Source of the DNA: Pseudeuparius sepicola
Lineage: Eukaryota; Arthropoda; Insecta; Coleoptera; Anthribidae
DNA: 64,000 nt
Direction: 5' to 3'
NCBI GenBank assembly: GCA_963920635.1
Contig: OY987298.1
Location: 143,442,257-143,506,256 of the forward strand
The notes under the pieces were generated by a model, which ran no database searches, was not told where the DNA came from, and was given only the letters and a program-made list of their open reading frames with translations. Of this stretch, positions 45,501-55,500 are shown in pieces. The first letter of the stretch is position 1. The number at the start of each line of letters is the position of its first letter. The position numbers and the translations under genes were made by a program.

Positions 45501-46248
45501 AGCGTCGAACTATTGGCTGACCTCGGGACGAATGTTCCCCGAGACGGAAGGCTTCCTACTGGCCATACAAGATCAGGTTATACCAACTCGCAACTACCTA
45601 AAATTCATTGTAGGAGATGCATCGGTAGTGGATGACAGATGCAGATACGGGTGCCCAACTTCAGAAACAATCCAGCACATAACAGGAGGATGTCAGATGT
45701 TCGCATCAACGGAATATAAGGAACGACACGATTCGGTTGCCAAGATCTTGCACCGGGAACTGGCGGAAAAGCTGCTGCTTGTGCAGACAGAAAGGGTCCC
45801 ATATTACAACTACACACCTGAGCCTGTTCTTGAGAACAGCAACTACAAGATGTACTGGGATCGTACAGTTCTGACTGATCAACGAGTTGCCCATAACAGA
45901 CCGGACCTTATAATAGTTGATAAAATTTCTAGGAAGACAACTCTGATTGATGTGGCCATCCCGAACAACAACAACCTGCGTGTGAAGCAAGTCGAGAAGA
46001 TCGCGAAGTACAGAGACTTAGAAGAACGAATTAGAAGGCAATGGGAAATGGAGAACGTCCAGACGATTCCAATCATCATGTCAACAACTGGTGTTATACC
46101 AAAAAGTTTGCTGAGAAACATCAAGGAGCTGAATCTAACTGATAGTCTTTACAGGTCCATGCAGAAAGCGGTACTACTTGCGACAGCCCGAACCGTCAGG
46201 AAATTCATGGGGAATGCAGGATCGTCCAAGAACATCAATGTCACCTAG
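42583..46248 (+). CDS. R4/Dong-like retrotransposon protein: RT plus restriction-like endonuclease (copy B)
   Basis: An intact 1221-residue protein that should nick the TAA target and copy its own RNA there. Residues 86-165 (KWTVSMNESIMRIFYRV ... RNNRIPETRLNAIKREVE) are basic and helical with a Trp start, Myb/SANT-like, and may bind DNA. No N-terminal C2H2 finger, as found in R2, is seen. Reverse transcriptase lies at about 475-760: WKAPGPDHL, LLPKDQ..., motif A D611 in YVDYKKAFD, motif B RRGIFQGDSLSPL, motif C D720-D721 in YMDD. A CCHC knuckle follows (C1020, C1024, H1032, C1037), then the endonuclease with RPD (D1108) and LID (D1123). No APE-type endonuclease is present. This single-ORF plan fits R2/R4-group elements, and the TAA preference points to Dong/R4. 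The first in-frame ATG is used as start. Confidence 0.92.
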   Translation: MENDRMIVIGPLPGDRQGMSGAGAGHDSERDVGDRALMRRAPVAQTATAQQQHEHLQHGSQTRTRVPPTEGAARELQPAFTEAGLQRRRMKWTVSMNESIMRIFYRVTNLGQEIIGYRQQLHAEFCREFPHMQVSEQRVSDQYRTILRNNRIPETRLNAIKREVELEIHGEHIDIDDNNNNGELQEPGQQLEAETVEPTTESLERVNEEHFEGLDTHMRQAVLRYEGTDPLSRPPLPRLNSSRKLANVLDLMNTRILPSYVSVTPTLERMHMLIYCAATAVITVMGAKIRTAQELNRARPEPRMAQWEMRLNRKIESLRKDIGQVTEYIRGVRTRRIQRAVQAVMSRTQMHSRHDPANITAQQCLDTLKQKLSVFAGRLRRYKASNNRKRDNKLFERSEKGFYRAFNSSADATNASYPSREQVDGFWRNQLATPGPYNVSASWISEEREMGRNYSQMQHEQFTTAEVSDVIKNSHNWKAPGPDHLQNYWIKKLWCTHEQITTLINEVLLDPLKMPLFLTQGATYLLPKDQRNTDNPAKYRPITCLPTLYKIITSCLTQRIYAHCERNNIIAMQQKGCSKGAMGCKEQLIIDSVICNQAHSKQRNLHMAYVDYKKAFDSVPHDWLTGILKLYKIDHHTVSFLEHVMTTWRTKIQLRTADSNIETDTINIRRGIFQGDSLSPLWFCMAMNPLSHRLNSTKYGFAIKSNNAEAIKLNHLLYMDDLKLIAATKNQLTQMLKIVEEFSRDIGMLFGLDKCRTLNIIRGKLEQSAHEMQDGQEIEAMSKGDTYKYLGMKQAQRIDHRTMKTDLTNEFIKRVRQVVRTDLNSRNLFKALNTYACSVLSYSFGIVNWTNTDINNLQRKVRTLLTKAHKHHPRSAVERTTLPRQLGGRGLADLSKQLDQQILNLRNYFYRQANSSTLHRAICGADVSTPLRLTEHERQNHHRTDNDKLQRWLGKPLHGRHPNEVNQEHVDKLASNYWLTSGRMFPETEGFLLAIQDQVIPTRNYLKFIVGDASVVDDRCRYGCPTSETIQHITGGCQMFASTEYKERHDSVAKILHRELAEKLLLVQTERVPYYNYTPEPVLENSNYKMYWDRTVLTDQRVAHNRPDLIIVDKISRKTTLIDVAIPNNNNLRVKQVEKIAKYRDLEERIRRQWEMENVQTIPIIMSTTGVIPKSLLRNIKELNLTDSLYRSMQKAVLLATARTVRKFMGNAGSSKNINVT

Positions 46249-46394
46249 GGCCCGATAACATGGCAAGGGTCTCGTCCGAGCCAGATCCTTTTGGTATCCG
46301 GGATGCCCGGGATCTGAGTGAATGTTCCCCGTAGAGGGAGTGCGAATGCCTTTTGGCTAAGTCGATATAATAATAATAATAATAATAATAATAA
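46249..46394 (+). other. 3' UTR and (TAA)9 tail (copy B)
   Basis: About 115 bp follow the stop, including the near-palindrome atccgggatgcccgggat, which is a likely hairpin for recognition by the reverse transcriptase. The conserved end ttttggctaagtcgata is followed by nine TAA units. Copy C begins after a short degenerate gataataaga. Confidence 0.75.
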
Positions 46395-46404
46395 GATAAT
46401 AAGA

Positions 46405-46811
46405 TCGCAGGGGGGATCTGACTTGTGAGAGAGGCAGATCCACGGGTGTGACAATCCCGCGCTCCCCAGTTACGCAGGGATGGGTCTGGCCTGTGAGAGG
46501 GGCAGATTCACGGGTGTAACGATCCCGCGATTCCCAGTTTCGCATGGAGAGGCTTGGCCTGTGACAGGGGCAGACCTATGGGTGTGACAATCCCGCGATA
46601 TCCAGTTGCGCAGGGAGGGGTCTAGCCGGTGACGGAGGCTGATCCTCGGGTGTGACAATCCCGCGACTCCCAGTTACACAGGGATGGGTCTAGCCTGTGA
46701 GAGGGTCAGATCCTCGGGTGTAACGATCCCGTGTTTCCCAGTTAACGCAAGGAGGGGTTTGGCCGGTGACAGGGGCAGATCCTCGGGAGTAACGATCCCG
46801 CGTTATCCTAG
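46405..46811 (+). repeat. 5' UTR tandem repeat, six units (copy C)
   Basis: Units start at 46405 (65 bp, partial start), 46470, 46538, 46606, 46674 and 46742. One more unit than in B, added at the 5' end. Otherwise the units align one to one with those of B with few substitutions. Confidence 0.9.
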
Positions 46812-46915
46812 TTGACCCGTATGGGTAGCGGGTTAGAATACTCCTATCGTGGCTCCGCGAGTCGTAAAAGGCGACCGAGGGCCGTCACTCCCACGTTACG
46901 GGAGAAACCCATGGA

Positions 46916-49900
46916 ATGGAGATTAATAGGAGTATTGTCATAGGGCCGCTGCCTGGGGATCGCCAGGGCATGTCTGGAGCCGGCGCTGGGCATGACAGCG
47001 AGCGGGACGTCGGTGACAGGGCGCTGATGAGGCGGGCCCCTGTTGCACAAACAGCTACAGCCCAACAACACGAACATCTACAACATGGGAGCCAAACGAG
47101 AACTAGGGTTCCACCCACCGAAGGTGCTGCGCGGGAACTTCAGCCAGCGTTCACTCAGGCGGGATTACAACGACGACGCATGAAATGGACTGGGTCCATG
47201 AATGAATCGATAATGCGTATTTTTTACAGGGTGACAAACTTAGGACAAGAGATGATCGGCTACCGACAACAACTGCATGCCGAGTTCTGCAGGGAGTTTC
47301 CACACATGCAAGTGTCTGAACAAAGAGTGTCAGATCAGTATCGAACTATTCTAAGAAATAACCGAATTCCAGAAACGCGACTTAACGCTATAAAACGGGA
47401 AGTTGAGCTAGAGATCCATGGCGAACACATAGACATAGACAACAACAATGGGGAAATTCAACTGCCTGGACCACAACAAGAAGCCGGAACGGCAGAGCGA
47501 ACAACTGAGAATCGGGAAATTCAAGTGCCTGGACCACAACAAAAAGCCGAGAAGACGAGACGAACAATTGAGAATCGGGAATCAGTTAACGGAGAACACT
47601 TTGAAAGCCTAGACACACAGCTGAAAAGGGCGGTATTGCGATACGAAGGCACAGACCCACTGAGCAGACCACCGCTACCAAGATTGAACTCTTCCAGGAA
47701 GCTTGCAATCATGCTCGATATTATGAACACCAGAATTTTACCCAACTATGTTTCAGTAACACCAACATTAGAACATATGCACATGTTAATCTACTGTGCC
47801 GCAACGGCCATCATCACTGCAATGGGAGCCAAGATCCGGACGGCTCAAGAGTTAAATCGTGCAAGACCAGAACCACGAATGGCTCAATGGGAGATGCGAC
47901 TAAACCGGAAGATCGAGAGTCTCCGTAAAGACATAGGACAAGTAACGGAATATATCAGAGGAGTTAGAACTAGAAAGATCCAGAGGGCGGTGCAGGCAAT
48001 AATGAGCCGCACCCAAATGCATTCTCAGCGTGACCCCGCGAACATCACTGCTCAACAATGTCTTGACACATTAAAACAAAAACTTTCTGTTTTCGCAGGG
48101 CGTCTGAGGAGATACAAGGCTAGTAACAACAGGAAACGAGACAACAAACTTTTTGAACGATCAGAAAAAGTTTTCTACCGTACTTTGAATTCTAGCGCCG
48201 ATGCCACAAATGCGACTTACCCTACCAGAGAACAGGTCGACGGTTTCTGGAGAAATCAACTTGCCACACCAGGTCCATACAATGTCAGTGCAAGCTGGAT
48301 CAGTGAAGAACGCGAGATGGGCCGGAACTATAGCCAGATGCAACATGAGCAATTCACAACCGATGAGGTCTCCAATGTCATAAAGAATTCCCACAACTGG
48401 AAGGCACCAGGTCCAGATCATCTCCAAAATTACTGGATTAAGAAGTTGTGGTGCACGCATGAACAAATAACTGCCTTAATTAATGAAGTCTTGCTCGATC
48501 CTCTGAAAATGCCATTGTTTCTTACACAGGGTGCAACCTACTTGTTACCAAAGGACCAGCGGAATACGGATAATCCTGCCAAGTACCGCCCAATAACCTG
48601 CTTGCCTACGCTGTACAAGATAATCACATCTTGCCTTACGCAGCGAATATATGCTCACTGTGAGCGGAACAACATCATTGCAATGCAGCAGAAGGGCTGC
48701 TCGAAGGGCGCAATGGGATGCAAGGAGCAACTCATCATAGACTCTGTCATCTGCAACCAGGCTCATTCCAGGCAACGAAACCTCTACATGGCTTATGTGG
48801 ACTACAAAAAAGCATTTGATTCCGTACCTCACGACTGGCTCACAGGTATCTTAAAGCTGTACAAAATAGATCATCATACAGTTTCCTTTTTAGAACACGT
48901 TATGACAACCTGGCGCACTAAGATACAACTCAGAACCGCAAGCAGTAACATCGAGACCGACACAATCAACATCCGAAGAGGGATTTTCCAAGGAGATTCA
49001 CTCAGTCCACTGTGGTTCTGCATGGCGATGAACCCTCTATCACACCGGTTGAACTCTACAAAATATGGCTTCGCTATCAAAAGCAACAACGCAGAAGCGA
49101 TCAAGTTGAATCACCTGTTATATATGGATGATTTAAAACTGATGGCCGCAACCAAGAACCAACTAACGCAAATGCTTAAAATTGTAGAGGAGTTCTCCAG
49201 GGACATCGGAATGCAGTTTGGACTGGACAAGTGCCGCACCCTTAATATCGTCCGGGGAAAGCTCGAACAAGGCGCACACGAGATGCAGGACGGACAGGAG
49301 ATCGAAGCAATGAGCGTGGGAGATACATACAAGTACCTCGGGATGAAGCAAGCTCAAAGGATAGATCATCGAACAATGAAGACCGATTTAACTAATGAAT
49401 TCATCAAGAGAGTAAGACAAGTAGTGCGAACTGATCTTAACAGCAGGAATTTGTTTAAGGCCCTAAACACGTATGCGTGCTCTGTACTAAGCTATTCCTT
49501 CGGAATAGTGAATTGGACCAACACGGACATCAACAACTTGCAACGAAAAGTTAGGACACTACTGACAAAAGCTCATAAACATCATCCCCGTAGCGCCGTA
49601 GAAAGAACAACCCTGCCACGTCAACAAGGAGGAAGAGGATTGGCAGACCTCAGCAAGCAATTGGACCAACAAATACTAAATCTGCGTAATTATTTCCACA
49701 GACAGGCCAACAGCTCCACACTACATAAAGCTATATGCGGAGCAGACGTCTCAACACCGCTACGTCTGACGGAACACGAGCATCACAATCACCACCGAAC
49801 CGACAACGATAAACTACAGAGGTGGTTAGAGAAGCCGCTGCACGGGAGACATCCTAATGAGGTTAACCAGGAACATGTCGACAAGTTAGCGTCGTACTAT

Positions 49901-50635
49901 TGGCTGACCTCGGGACGAATGTTCCCAGAGACAGAAGGCTTCTTACTGGCCATACAAGATCAGGTTATACCAACTCGCAACTACCTAAAATTCATTGTAG
50001 GAGATGCATCGGTAGTGGATGACAGATGCAGATACGGGTGCCCAACTTCAGAAACAATCCAGCACATAACAGGAGGATGTCAGATGTTTGCATCAACGGA
50101 ATATAAGGAACGACACGATTCGGTTGCCAAGATCTTGCACCAGGAACTGGCGGAAAAGCTGCTGCTTGTGCAGACAGAGAGGGTCCCATATTACAACTAC
50201 ACACCTGAGCCTTTTCTTGAGAACAGAAACTACAAGATGTACTGGGATCGTACAGTTCTGACTGATCAACGAGTTGCCCATAACAGACCGGACCTTATAA
50301 TAGTTGATAAAATTTCTAGGAAGACAACTCTGATTGATGTGGCCATCCCGAACAACAACAACCTGCGTGTGAAGCAAGTCGAGAAGATCGCGAAGTACAG
50401 AGACTTAGAAGAACGAATTAGAAGGCAATGGGAAATGGAGAACGTCCAGACGATTCCAATCATCATGTCAACAACTGGTGTTATACCAAAAAGTTTGCTG
50501 AGAAACATCAAGGAGCTGAATCTAACTGATAGTCTTTACAGGTCCATGCAGAAAGCGGTACTGCTTGCGACAGCCCGAACCGTCAGGAAATTCATGGGGA
50601 ATGCAGGATCGTCCAACAACATCAATGTCACCTAA
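46916..50635 (+). CDS. R4/Dong-like retrotransposon protein (copy C, 1239 residues)
   Basis: Intact, with the same domain order as copy B: Myb/SANT-like region, reverse transcriptase with VDYKKAFD and YMDD, CCHC knuckle, and RPD...D endonuclease. The extra residues come mainly from an in-frame 63-bp tandem duplication (47453-47515 and 47516-47578) in the acidic, Gln-rich linker; the repeated peptides begin EIQLPGPQQEAG and EIQVPGPQQKAE. The catalytic residues are unchanged. The N-terminus differs (MEINRSIVIG versus MENDRMIVIG). The linker is the most variable part of the protein, consistent with a flexible spacer between the DNA-binding and polymerase parts. Confidence 0.92.
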   Translation: MEINRSIVIGPLPGDRQGMSGAGAGHDSERDVGDRALMRRAPVAQTATAQQHEHLQHGSQTRTRVPPTEGAARELQPAFTQAGLQRRRMKWTGSMNESIMRIFYRVTNLGQEMIGYRQQLHAEFCREFPHMQVSEQRVSDQYRTILRNNRIPETRLNAIKREVELEIHGEHIDIDNNNGEIQLPGPQQEAGTAERTTENREIQVPGPQQKAEKTRRTIENRESVNGEHFESLDTQLKRAVLRYEGTDPLSRPPLPRLNSSRKLAIMLDIMNTRILPNYVSVTPTLEHMHMLIYCAATAIITAMGAKIRTAQELNRARPEPRMAQWEMRLNRKIESLRKDIGQVTEYIRGVRTRKIQRAVQAIMSRTQMHSQRDPANITAQQCLDTLKQKLSVFAGRLRRYKASNNRKRDNKLFERSEKVFYRTLNSSADATNATYPTREQVDGFWRNQLATPGPYNVSASWISEEREMGRNYSQMQHEQFTTDEVSNVIKNSHNWKAPGPDHLQNYWIKKLWCTHEQITALINEVLLDPLKMPLFLTQGATYLLPKDQRNTDNPAKYRPITCLPTLYKIITSCLTQRIYAHCERNNIIAMQQKGCSKGAMGCKEQLIIDSVICNQAHSRQRNLYMAYVDYKKAFDSVPHDWLTGILKLYKIDHHTVSFLEHVMTTWRTKIQLRTASSNIETDTINIRRGIFQGDSLSPLWFCMAMNPLSHRLNSTKYGFAIKSNNAEAIKLNHLLYMDDLKLMAATKNQLTQMLKIVEEFSRDIGMQFGLDKCRTLNIVRGKLEQGAHEMQDGQEIEAMSVGDTYKYLGMKQAQRIDHRTMKTDLTNEFIKRVRQVVRTDLNSRNLFKALNTYACSVLSYSFGIVNWTNTDINNLQRKVRTLLTKAHKHHPRSAVERTTLPRQQGGRGLADLSKQLDQQILNLRNYFHRQANSSTLHKAICGADVSTPLRLTEHEHHNHHRTDNDKLQRWLEKPLHGRHPNEVNQEHVDKLASYYWLTSGRMFPETEGFLLAIQDQVIPTRNYLKFIVGDASVVDDRCRYGCPTSETIQHITGGCQMFASTEYKERHDSVAKILHQELAEKLLLVQTERVPYYNYTPEPFLENRNYKMYWDRTVLTDQRVAHNRPDLIIVDKISRKTTLIDVAIPNNNNLRVKQVEKIAKYRDLEERIRRQWEMENVQTIPIIMSTTGVIPKSLLRNIKELNLTDSLYRSMQKAVLLATARTVRKFMGNAGSSNNINVT
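47453..47578 (+). repeat. In-frame 63-bp tandem duplication in the ORF of copy C
   Basis: Two adjacent 63-bp units, both starting gaaattcaa and ending gagaatcgg, with about a dozen differences between them. Copy B has a single equivalent unit. A partial copy is seen again in H at 63060-63185. Confidence 0.85.
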
Positions 50636-50776
50636 GGCCCGATTACATGGCAAGGGTCTCGTCCGAGCCAGATCCTTTTGGTATCCGGGATACCCGGGAT
50701 CTGAGTGAATGTTCCCCGTAGAGGGAGTGCGAATGCCTTTTGGCTAAGTCGAGATAATAATAATAATAATAATAAT

Positions 50777-52133
50777 AGTAGTGCGAACTGATCTTAACAG
50801 CAGGAATTTGTTTAAGGCCCTGAACACGTATGCGTGCTCTGTACTCAGCTATTCGTTCGGAATAGTGAATTGGACCAACACGGACATCAACAACCTGCAA
50901 CGAAAAGTTAGGACACTACTGACAAAAGCTCATAAACATCATCCCCGTAGAGCCGTAGAAAGAACAACTCTGCCACGACAACTAGGAGGAAGAGGATTGG
51001 CAGATCTCAGCAAGCAATTGGACCAACAAATATTAAATCTGCGTAATTATTTCTACAGGCAGGCCAACAGCTCCACACTACATAGGGCTATATGCGGAGC
51101 AGACGTCTCAACACCGCTACGTCTGACGGAACACGAGCGTCAAAATCACCACCGAACCGACAACGATAAACTACAGAGGTGGTTGGGGAAGCCGCTGCAC
51201 GGGAGGCATCCTGATGAGGTTAACCAGGAACATGTCGACAAGTTAGCGTCGAACTATTGGCTGACCTCGGGACGAATGTTCCCCGAGACGGAAGGCTTCC
51301 TACTGGCCATACAAGATCAGGTTATACCAACTCGCAACTACCTAAAATTCATTGTAGGAGATGCATCGGTAGTGGATGACAGATGCAGATACGGGTGCCC
51401 AACTTCAGAAACAATCCAGCACATAACAGGAGGATGTCAGATGTTCGCATCAACGGAATATAAGGAACGACACGATTCGGTTGCCAAGATCTTGCACCGG
51501 GAACTGGCGGAAAAGCTGCTGCTTGTGCAGACAGAAAGGGTCCCATATTACAACTACACACCTGAGCCTGTTCTTGAGAACAGCAACTACAAGATGTACT
51601 GGGATCGTACAGTTCTGACTGATCAACGAGTTGCCCATAACAGACCGGACCTTATAATAGTTGATAAAATTTCTAGGAAGACAACTCTGATTGATGTGGC
51701 CATCCCGAACAACAACAACCTGCGTGTGAAGCAAGTCGAGAAGATCGCGAAGTACAGAGACTTAGAAGAACGAATTAGAAGGCAATGGGAAATGGAGAAC
51801 GTCCAGACGATTCCAATCATCATGTCAACAACTGGTGTTATACCAAAAAGTTTGCTGAGAAACATCAAGGAGCTGAATCTAACTGATAGTCTTTACAGGT
51901 CCATGCAGAAAGCGGTACTACTTGCGACAGCCCGAACCGTCAGGAAATTCATGGGGAATGCAGGATCGTCCAAGAACATCAATGTCACCTAGGGCCCGAT
52001 AACATGGCAAGGGTCTCGTCCGAGCCAGATCCTTTTGGTATCCGGGATGCCCGGGATCTGAGTGAATGTTCCCCGTAGAGGGAGTGCGAATGCCTTTTGG
52101 CTAAGTCGATATAATAATAATAATAATAATAAT
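50777..52133 (+). mobile_element. Array copy D: 5'-truncated R4/Dong-like copy
   Basis: It starts in the TAA tail of copy C at the codons for V818-V819 of the B protein and runs to the normal 3' end with a (TAA)7 tail. It is therefore a typical 5'-truncated product of incomplete reverse transcription inserted into the tail of C. Its 3' UTR is B-type (gtcgatataa). Confidence 0.9.
50781..51992 (+). pseudogene. R4/Dong-like protein, C-terminal 403 residues (copy D)
   Basis: Open frame equal to residues 819-1221 of copy B: thumb, CCHC knuckle and endonuclease, without reverse transcriptase. There is no ATG at its beginning (the first codon is GTG after a TAA-repeat junction), so it is a truncation product rather than a gene with an alternative start. 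It has private differences from B (RRAVER, RHPDEV). Confidence 0.88.
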
Positions 52134-52475
52134 TTACGCAGGGATGAGTCTGGCCTGTGAGAGGGGCAGATTCACGGGTGTAACGATCCCGCGATTCCCA
52201 GTTACGCATGGAGAGGCTTGGCCTGTGACAGGGGCAGACCTACGGGTGTGACAATCCCGCGATATCCAGTTGCGCAGGGAGGGGTCTAGCCGGTGACGGG
52301 GGCTGATCCTCGGGGGTGACAATCCCGCGACTCCCAGTTACACAGGGATGGGTCTAGCCTGTGAGAGGGGCAGATCCTCGGGTGTAACGATCCCGTGTTT
52401 CCCAGTTAACGCAAGGAGGGGTTTGGCCGGTGACAGGGGCAGATCCTCGGGAGTAACGATCCCGCGTTATCCTAG
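52134..52475 (+). repeat. 5' UTR tandem repeat, five 68-bp units (copy E)
   Basis: Matches 42137-42478 at an offset of 9997 bp with no difference noticed. Confidence 0.9.
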
Positions 52476-52579
52476 TTGACCCGTATGGGTAGCGGGTTAG
52501 AATACTCCTATCGTGGCTCCGCGAGTCGTAAAAGGCGACCGAGGGCCGTCACTCCCACGTTACGGGAGAAAACTATGGA

Positions 52580-55500
52580 ATGGAGAATGATAGGATGATT
52601 GTCATAGGGCCGCTGCCTGGGGATCGCCAGGGCATGTCTGGAGCCGGCGCTGGGCATGACAGCGAGCGGGACGTCGGTGACAGGGCGCTGATGAGGCGGG
52701 CCCCTGTTGCACAAACAGCTACAGCCCAACAACAACACGAACATCTACAACATGGGAGCCAAACGAGAACTAGGGTTCCACCCACCGAAGGTGCTGCGCG
52801 GGAACTTCAGCCAGCGTTCACAGAGGCGGGATTACAACGACGACGCATGAAATGGACTGTGTCCATGAATGAATCGATTATGCGTATTTTCTACAGGGTG
52901 ACAAACTTAGGACAAGAGATTATCGGCTACCGACAACAACTGCATGCCGAGTTCTGCAGGGAGTTTCCACACATGCAAGTGTCTGAACAAAGAGTGTCAG
53001 ATCAGTATCGAACTATTCTAAGAAATAACCGAATTCCAGAAACGCGACTTAACGCTATCAAACGGGAAGTTGAGCTAGAGATCCACGGCGAACACATAGA
53101 CATAGATGACAACAACAACAATGGGGAACTTCAAGAGCCTGGACAACAACTAGAAGCCGAAACGGTAGAACCAACAACCGAGAGTCTGGAACGGGTTAAC
53201 GAAGAACATTTTGAAGGCTTGGACACACATATGAGACAGGCAGTATTGCGATACGAAGGCACAGACCCACTTAGCAGGCCACCGCTACCAAGATTAAATT
53301 CTTCCAGGAAACTTGCGAACGTGCTCGATCTTATGAACACAAGAATTTTACCAAGCTATGTTTCAGTGACACCAACATTAGAACGTATGCACATGTTAAT
53401 CTACTGTGCCGCAACGGCAGTCATCACTGTAATGGGTGCCAAGATCCGAACGGCCCAAGAGTTGAATCGTGCAAGACCAGAACCACGAATGGCTCAATGG
53501 GAAATGCGACTAAATCGGAAGATCGAGAGTCTCCGTAAAGACATAGGACAAGTGACGGAATATATCAGAGGAGTTAGAACTAGAAGGATCCAGAGGGCGG
53601 TGCAGGCAGTAATGAGCCGCACCCAAATGCATTCTCGGCATGACCCCGCGAACATCACTGCTCAACAATGTCTTGACACATTAAAACAAAAACTTTCTGT
53701 TTTCGCAGGGCGTCTGAGGAGATACAAGGCTAGTAACAACAGGAAACGAGACAATAAACTCTTTGAACGATCAGAAAAGGGTTTCTACCGTGCTTTTAAT
53801 TCTAGCGCCGATGCCACAAATGCGAGTTACCCTAGCAGAGAACAGGTCGACGGTTTCTGGAGAAATCAACTTGCCACACCAGGTCCATACAATGTCAGTG
53901 CAAGCTGGATCAGTGAAGAACGCGAGATGGGCCGGAACTATAGCCAGATGCAACATGAGCAATTCACAACCGATGAGGTCTCCAATGTCATAAAGAATTC
54001 CCACAACTGGAAGGCACCAGGTCCAGATCATCTCCAAAATTACTGGATTAAGAAGTTGTGGTGCACGCATGAACAAATAACTGCCTTAATTAATGAAGTC
54101 TTGCTCGATCCTCTGAAAATGCCATTGTTTCTTACACAGGGTGCAACCTACTTGTTACCAAAGGACCAGCGGAATACGGATAATCCTGCCAAGTACCGCC
54201 CAATAACCTGCTTGCCTACGCTGTACAAGATAATCACATCTTGCCTTACGCAGCGAATATATGCTCACTGTGAGCGGAACAACATCATTGCAATGCAGCA
54301 GAAGGGCTGCTCGAAGGGCGCAATGGGATGCAAGGAGCAACTCATCATAGACTCTGTCATCTGCAACCAGGCTCATTCCAGGCAACGAAACCTCTACATG
54401 GCTTATGTGGACTACAAAAAAGCATTTGATTCCGTACCTCACGACTGGCTCACAGGTATCTTAAAGCTGTACAAAATAGATCATCATACAGTTTCCTTTT
54501 TAGAACACGTTATGACAACCTGGCGCACTAAGATACAACTCAGAACCGCAAGCAGTAACATCGAGACCGACACAATCAACATCCGAAGAGGGATTTTCCA
54601 AGGAGATTCACTCAGTCCACTGTGGTTCTGCATGGCGATGAACCCTCTATCACACCGGTTGAACTCTACAAAATATGGCTTCGCTATCAAAAGCAACAAC
54701 GCAGAAGCGATCAAGTTGAATCACCTGTTATATATGGATGATTTAAAACTGATGGCCGCAACCAAGAACCAACTAACGCAAATGCTTAAAATTGTAGAGG
54801 AGTTCTCCAGGGACATCGGAATGCAGTTTGGACTGGACAAGTGCCGCACCCTTAATATCGTCCGGGGAAAGCTCGAACAAGGCGCACACGAGATGCAGGA
54901 CGGACAGGAGATCGAAGCAATGAGCGTGGGAGATACATACAAGTACCTCGGGATGAAGCAAGCTCAAAGGATAGATCATCGAACAATGAAGACCGATTTA
55001 ACTAATGAATTCATCAAGAGAGTAAGACAAGTAGTGCGAACTGATCTTAACAGCAGGAATTTGTTTAAGGCCCTAAACACGTATGCGTGCTCTGTACTAA
55101 GCTATTCCTTCGGAATAGTGAATTGGACCAACACGGACATCAACAACTTGCAACGAAAAGTTAGGACACTACTGACAAAAGCTCATAAACATCATCCCCG
55201 TAGCGCCGTAGAAAGAACAACCCTGCCACGTCAACAAGGAGGAAGAGGATTGGCAGACCTCAGCAAGCAATTGGACCAACAAATACTAAATCTGCGTAAT
55301 TATTTCCACAGACAGGCCAACAGCTCCACACTACATAAAGCTATATGCGGAGCAGACGTCTCAACACCGCTACGTCTGACGGAACACGAGCATCACAATC
55401 ACCACCGAACCGACAACGATAAACTACAGAGGTGGTTAGAGAAGCCGCTGCACGGGAGACATCCTAATGAGGTTAACCAGGAACATGTCGACAAGTTAGC

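Larger units (their letters stand above)
42137..46404 (+). mobile_element. Array copy B: full-length R4/Dong-like retrotransposon
   Basis: A 4.27-kb copy with, in order: five 68-bp 5' UTR repeats, a unique leader, one ORF, a 115-bp 3' UTR and a (TAA)9 tail (to 46394) with a short degenerate continuation. It starts in the TAA tail of copy A with no other sequence between. Copy G (57744-62011) looks identical at a constant offset of 15607 bp. Confidence 0.92.
46405..50776 (+). mobile_element. Array copy C: full-length R4/Dong-like retrotransposon, divergent subtype
   Basis: A 4.37-kb copy with six 5' UTR repeats, an 18-codon longer ORF and a 3' UTR ending gtcgagataa rather than gtcgatataa. It differs from B at many scattered positions, including changes in the reverse transcriptase (LKLMAATK for LKLIAATK). 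It is therefore a separate subfamily member, not a recent duplicate of B. It ends in (TAA)7 at 50776. Confidence 0.92.

Noticed and set aside
50781..51992. Copies D and F as separate short endonuclease genes starting at GTG
   Set aside because: The frame begins at a truncation junction in TAA repeats, with no ATG and no leader; they are 5'-truncated copies.
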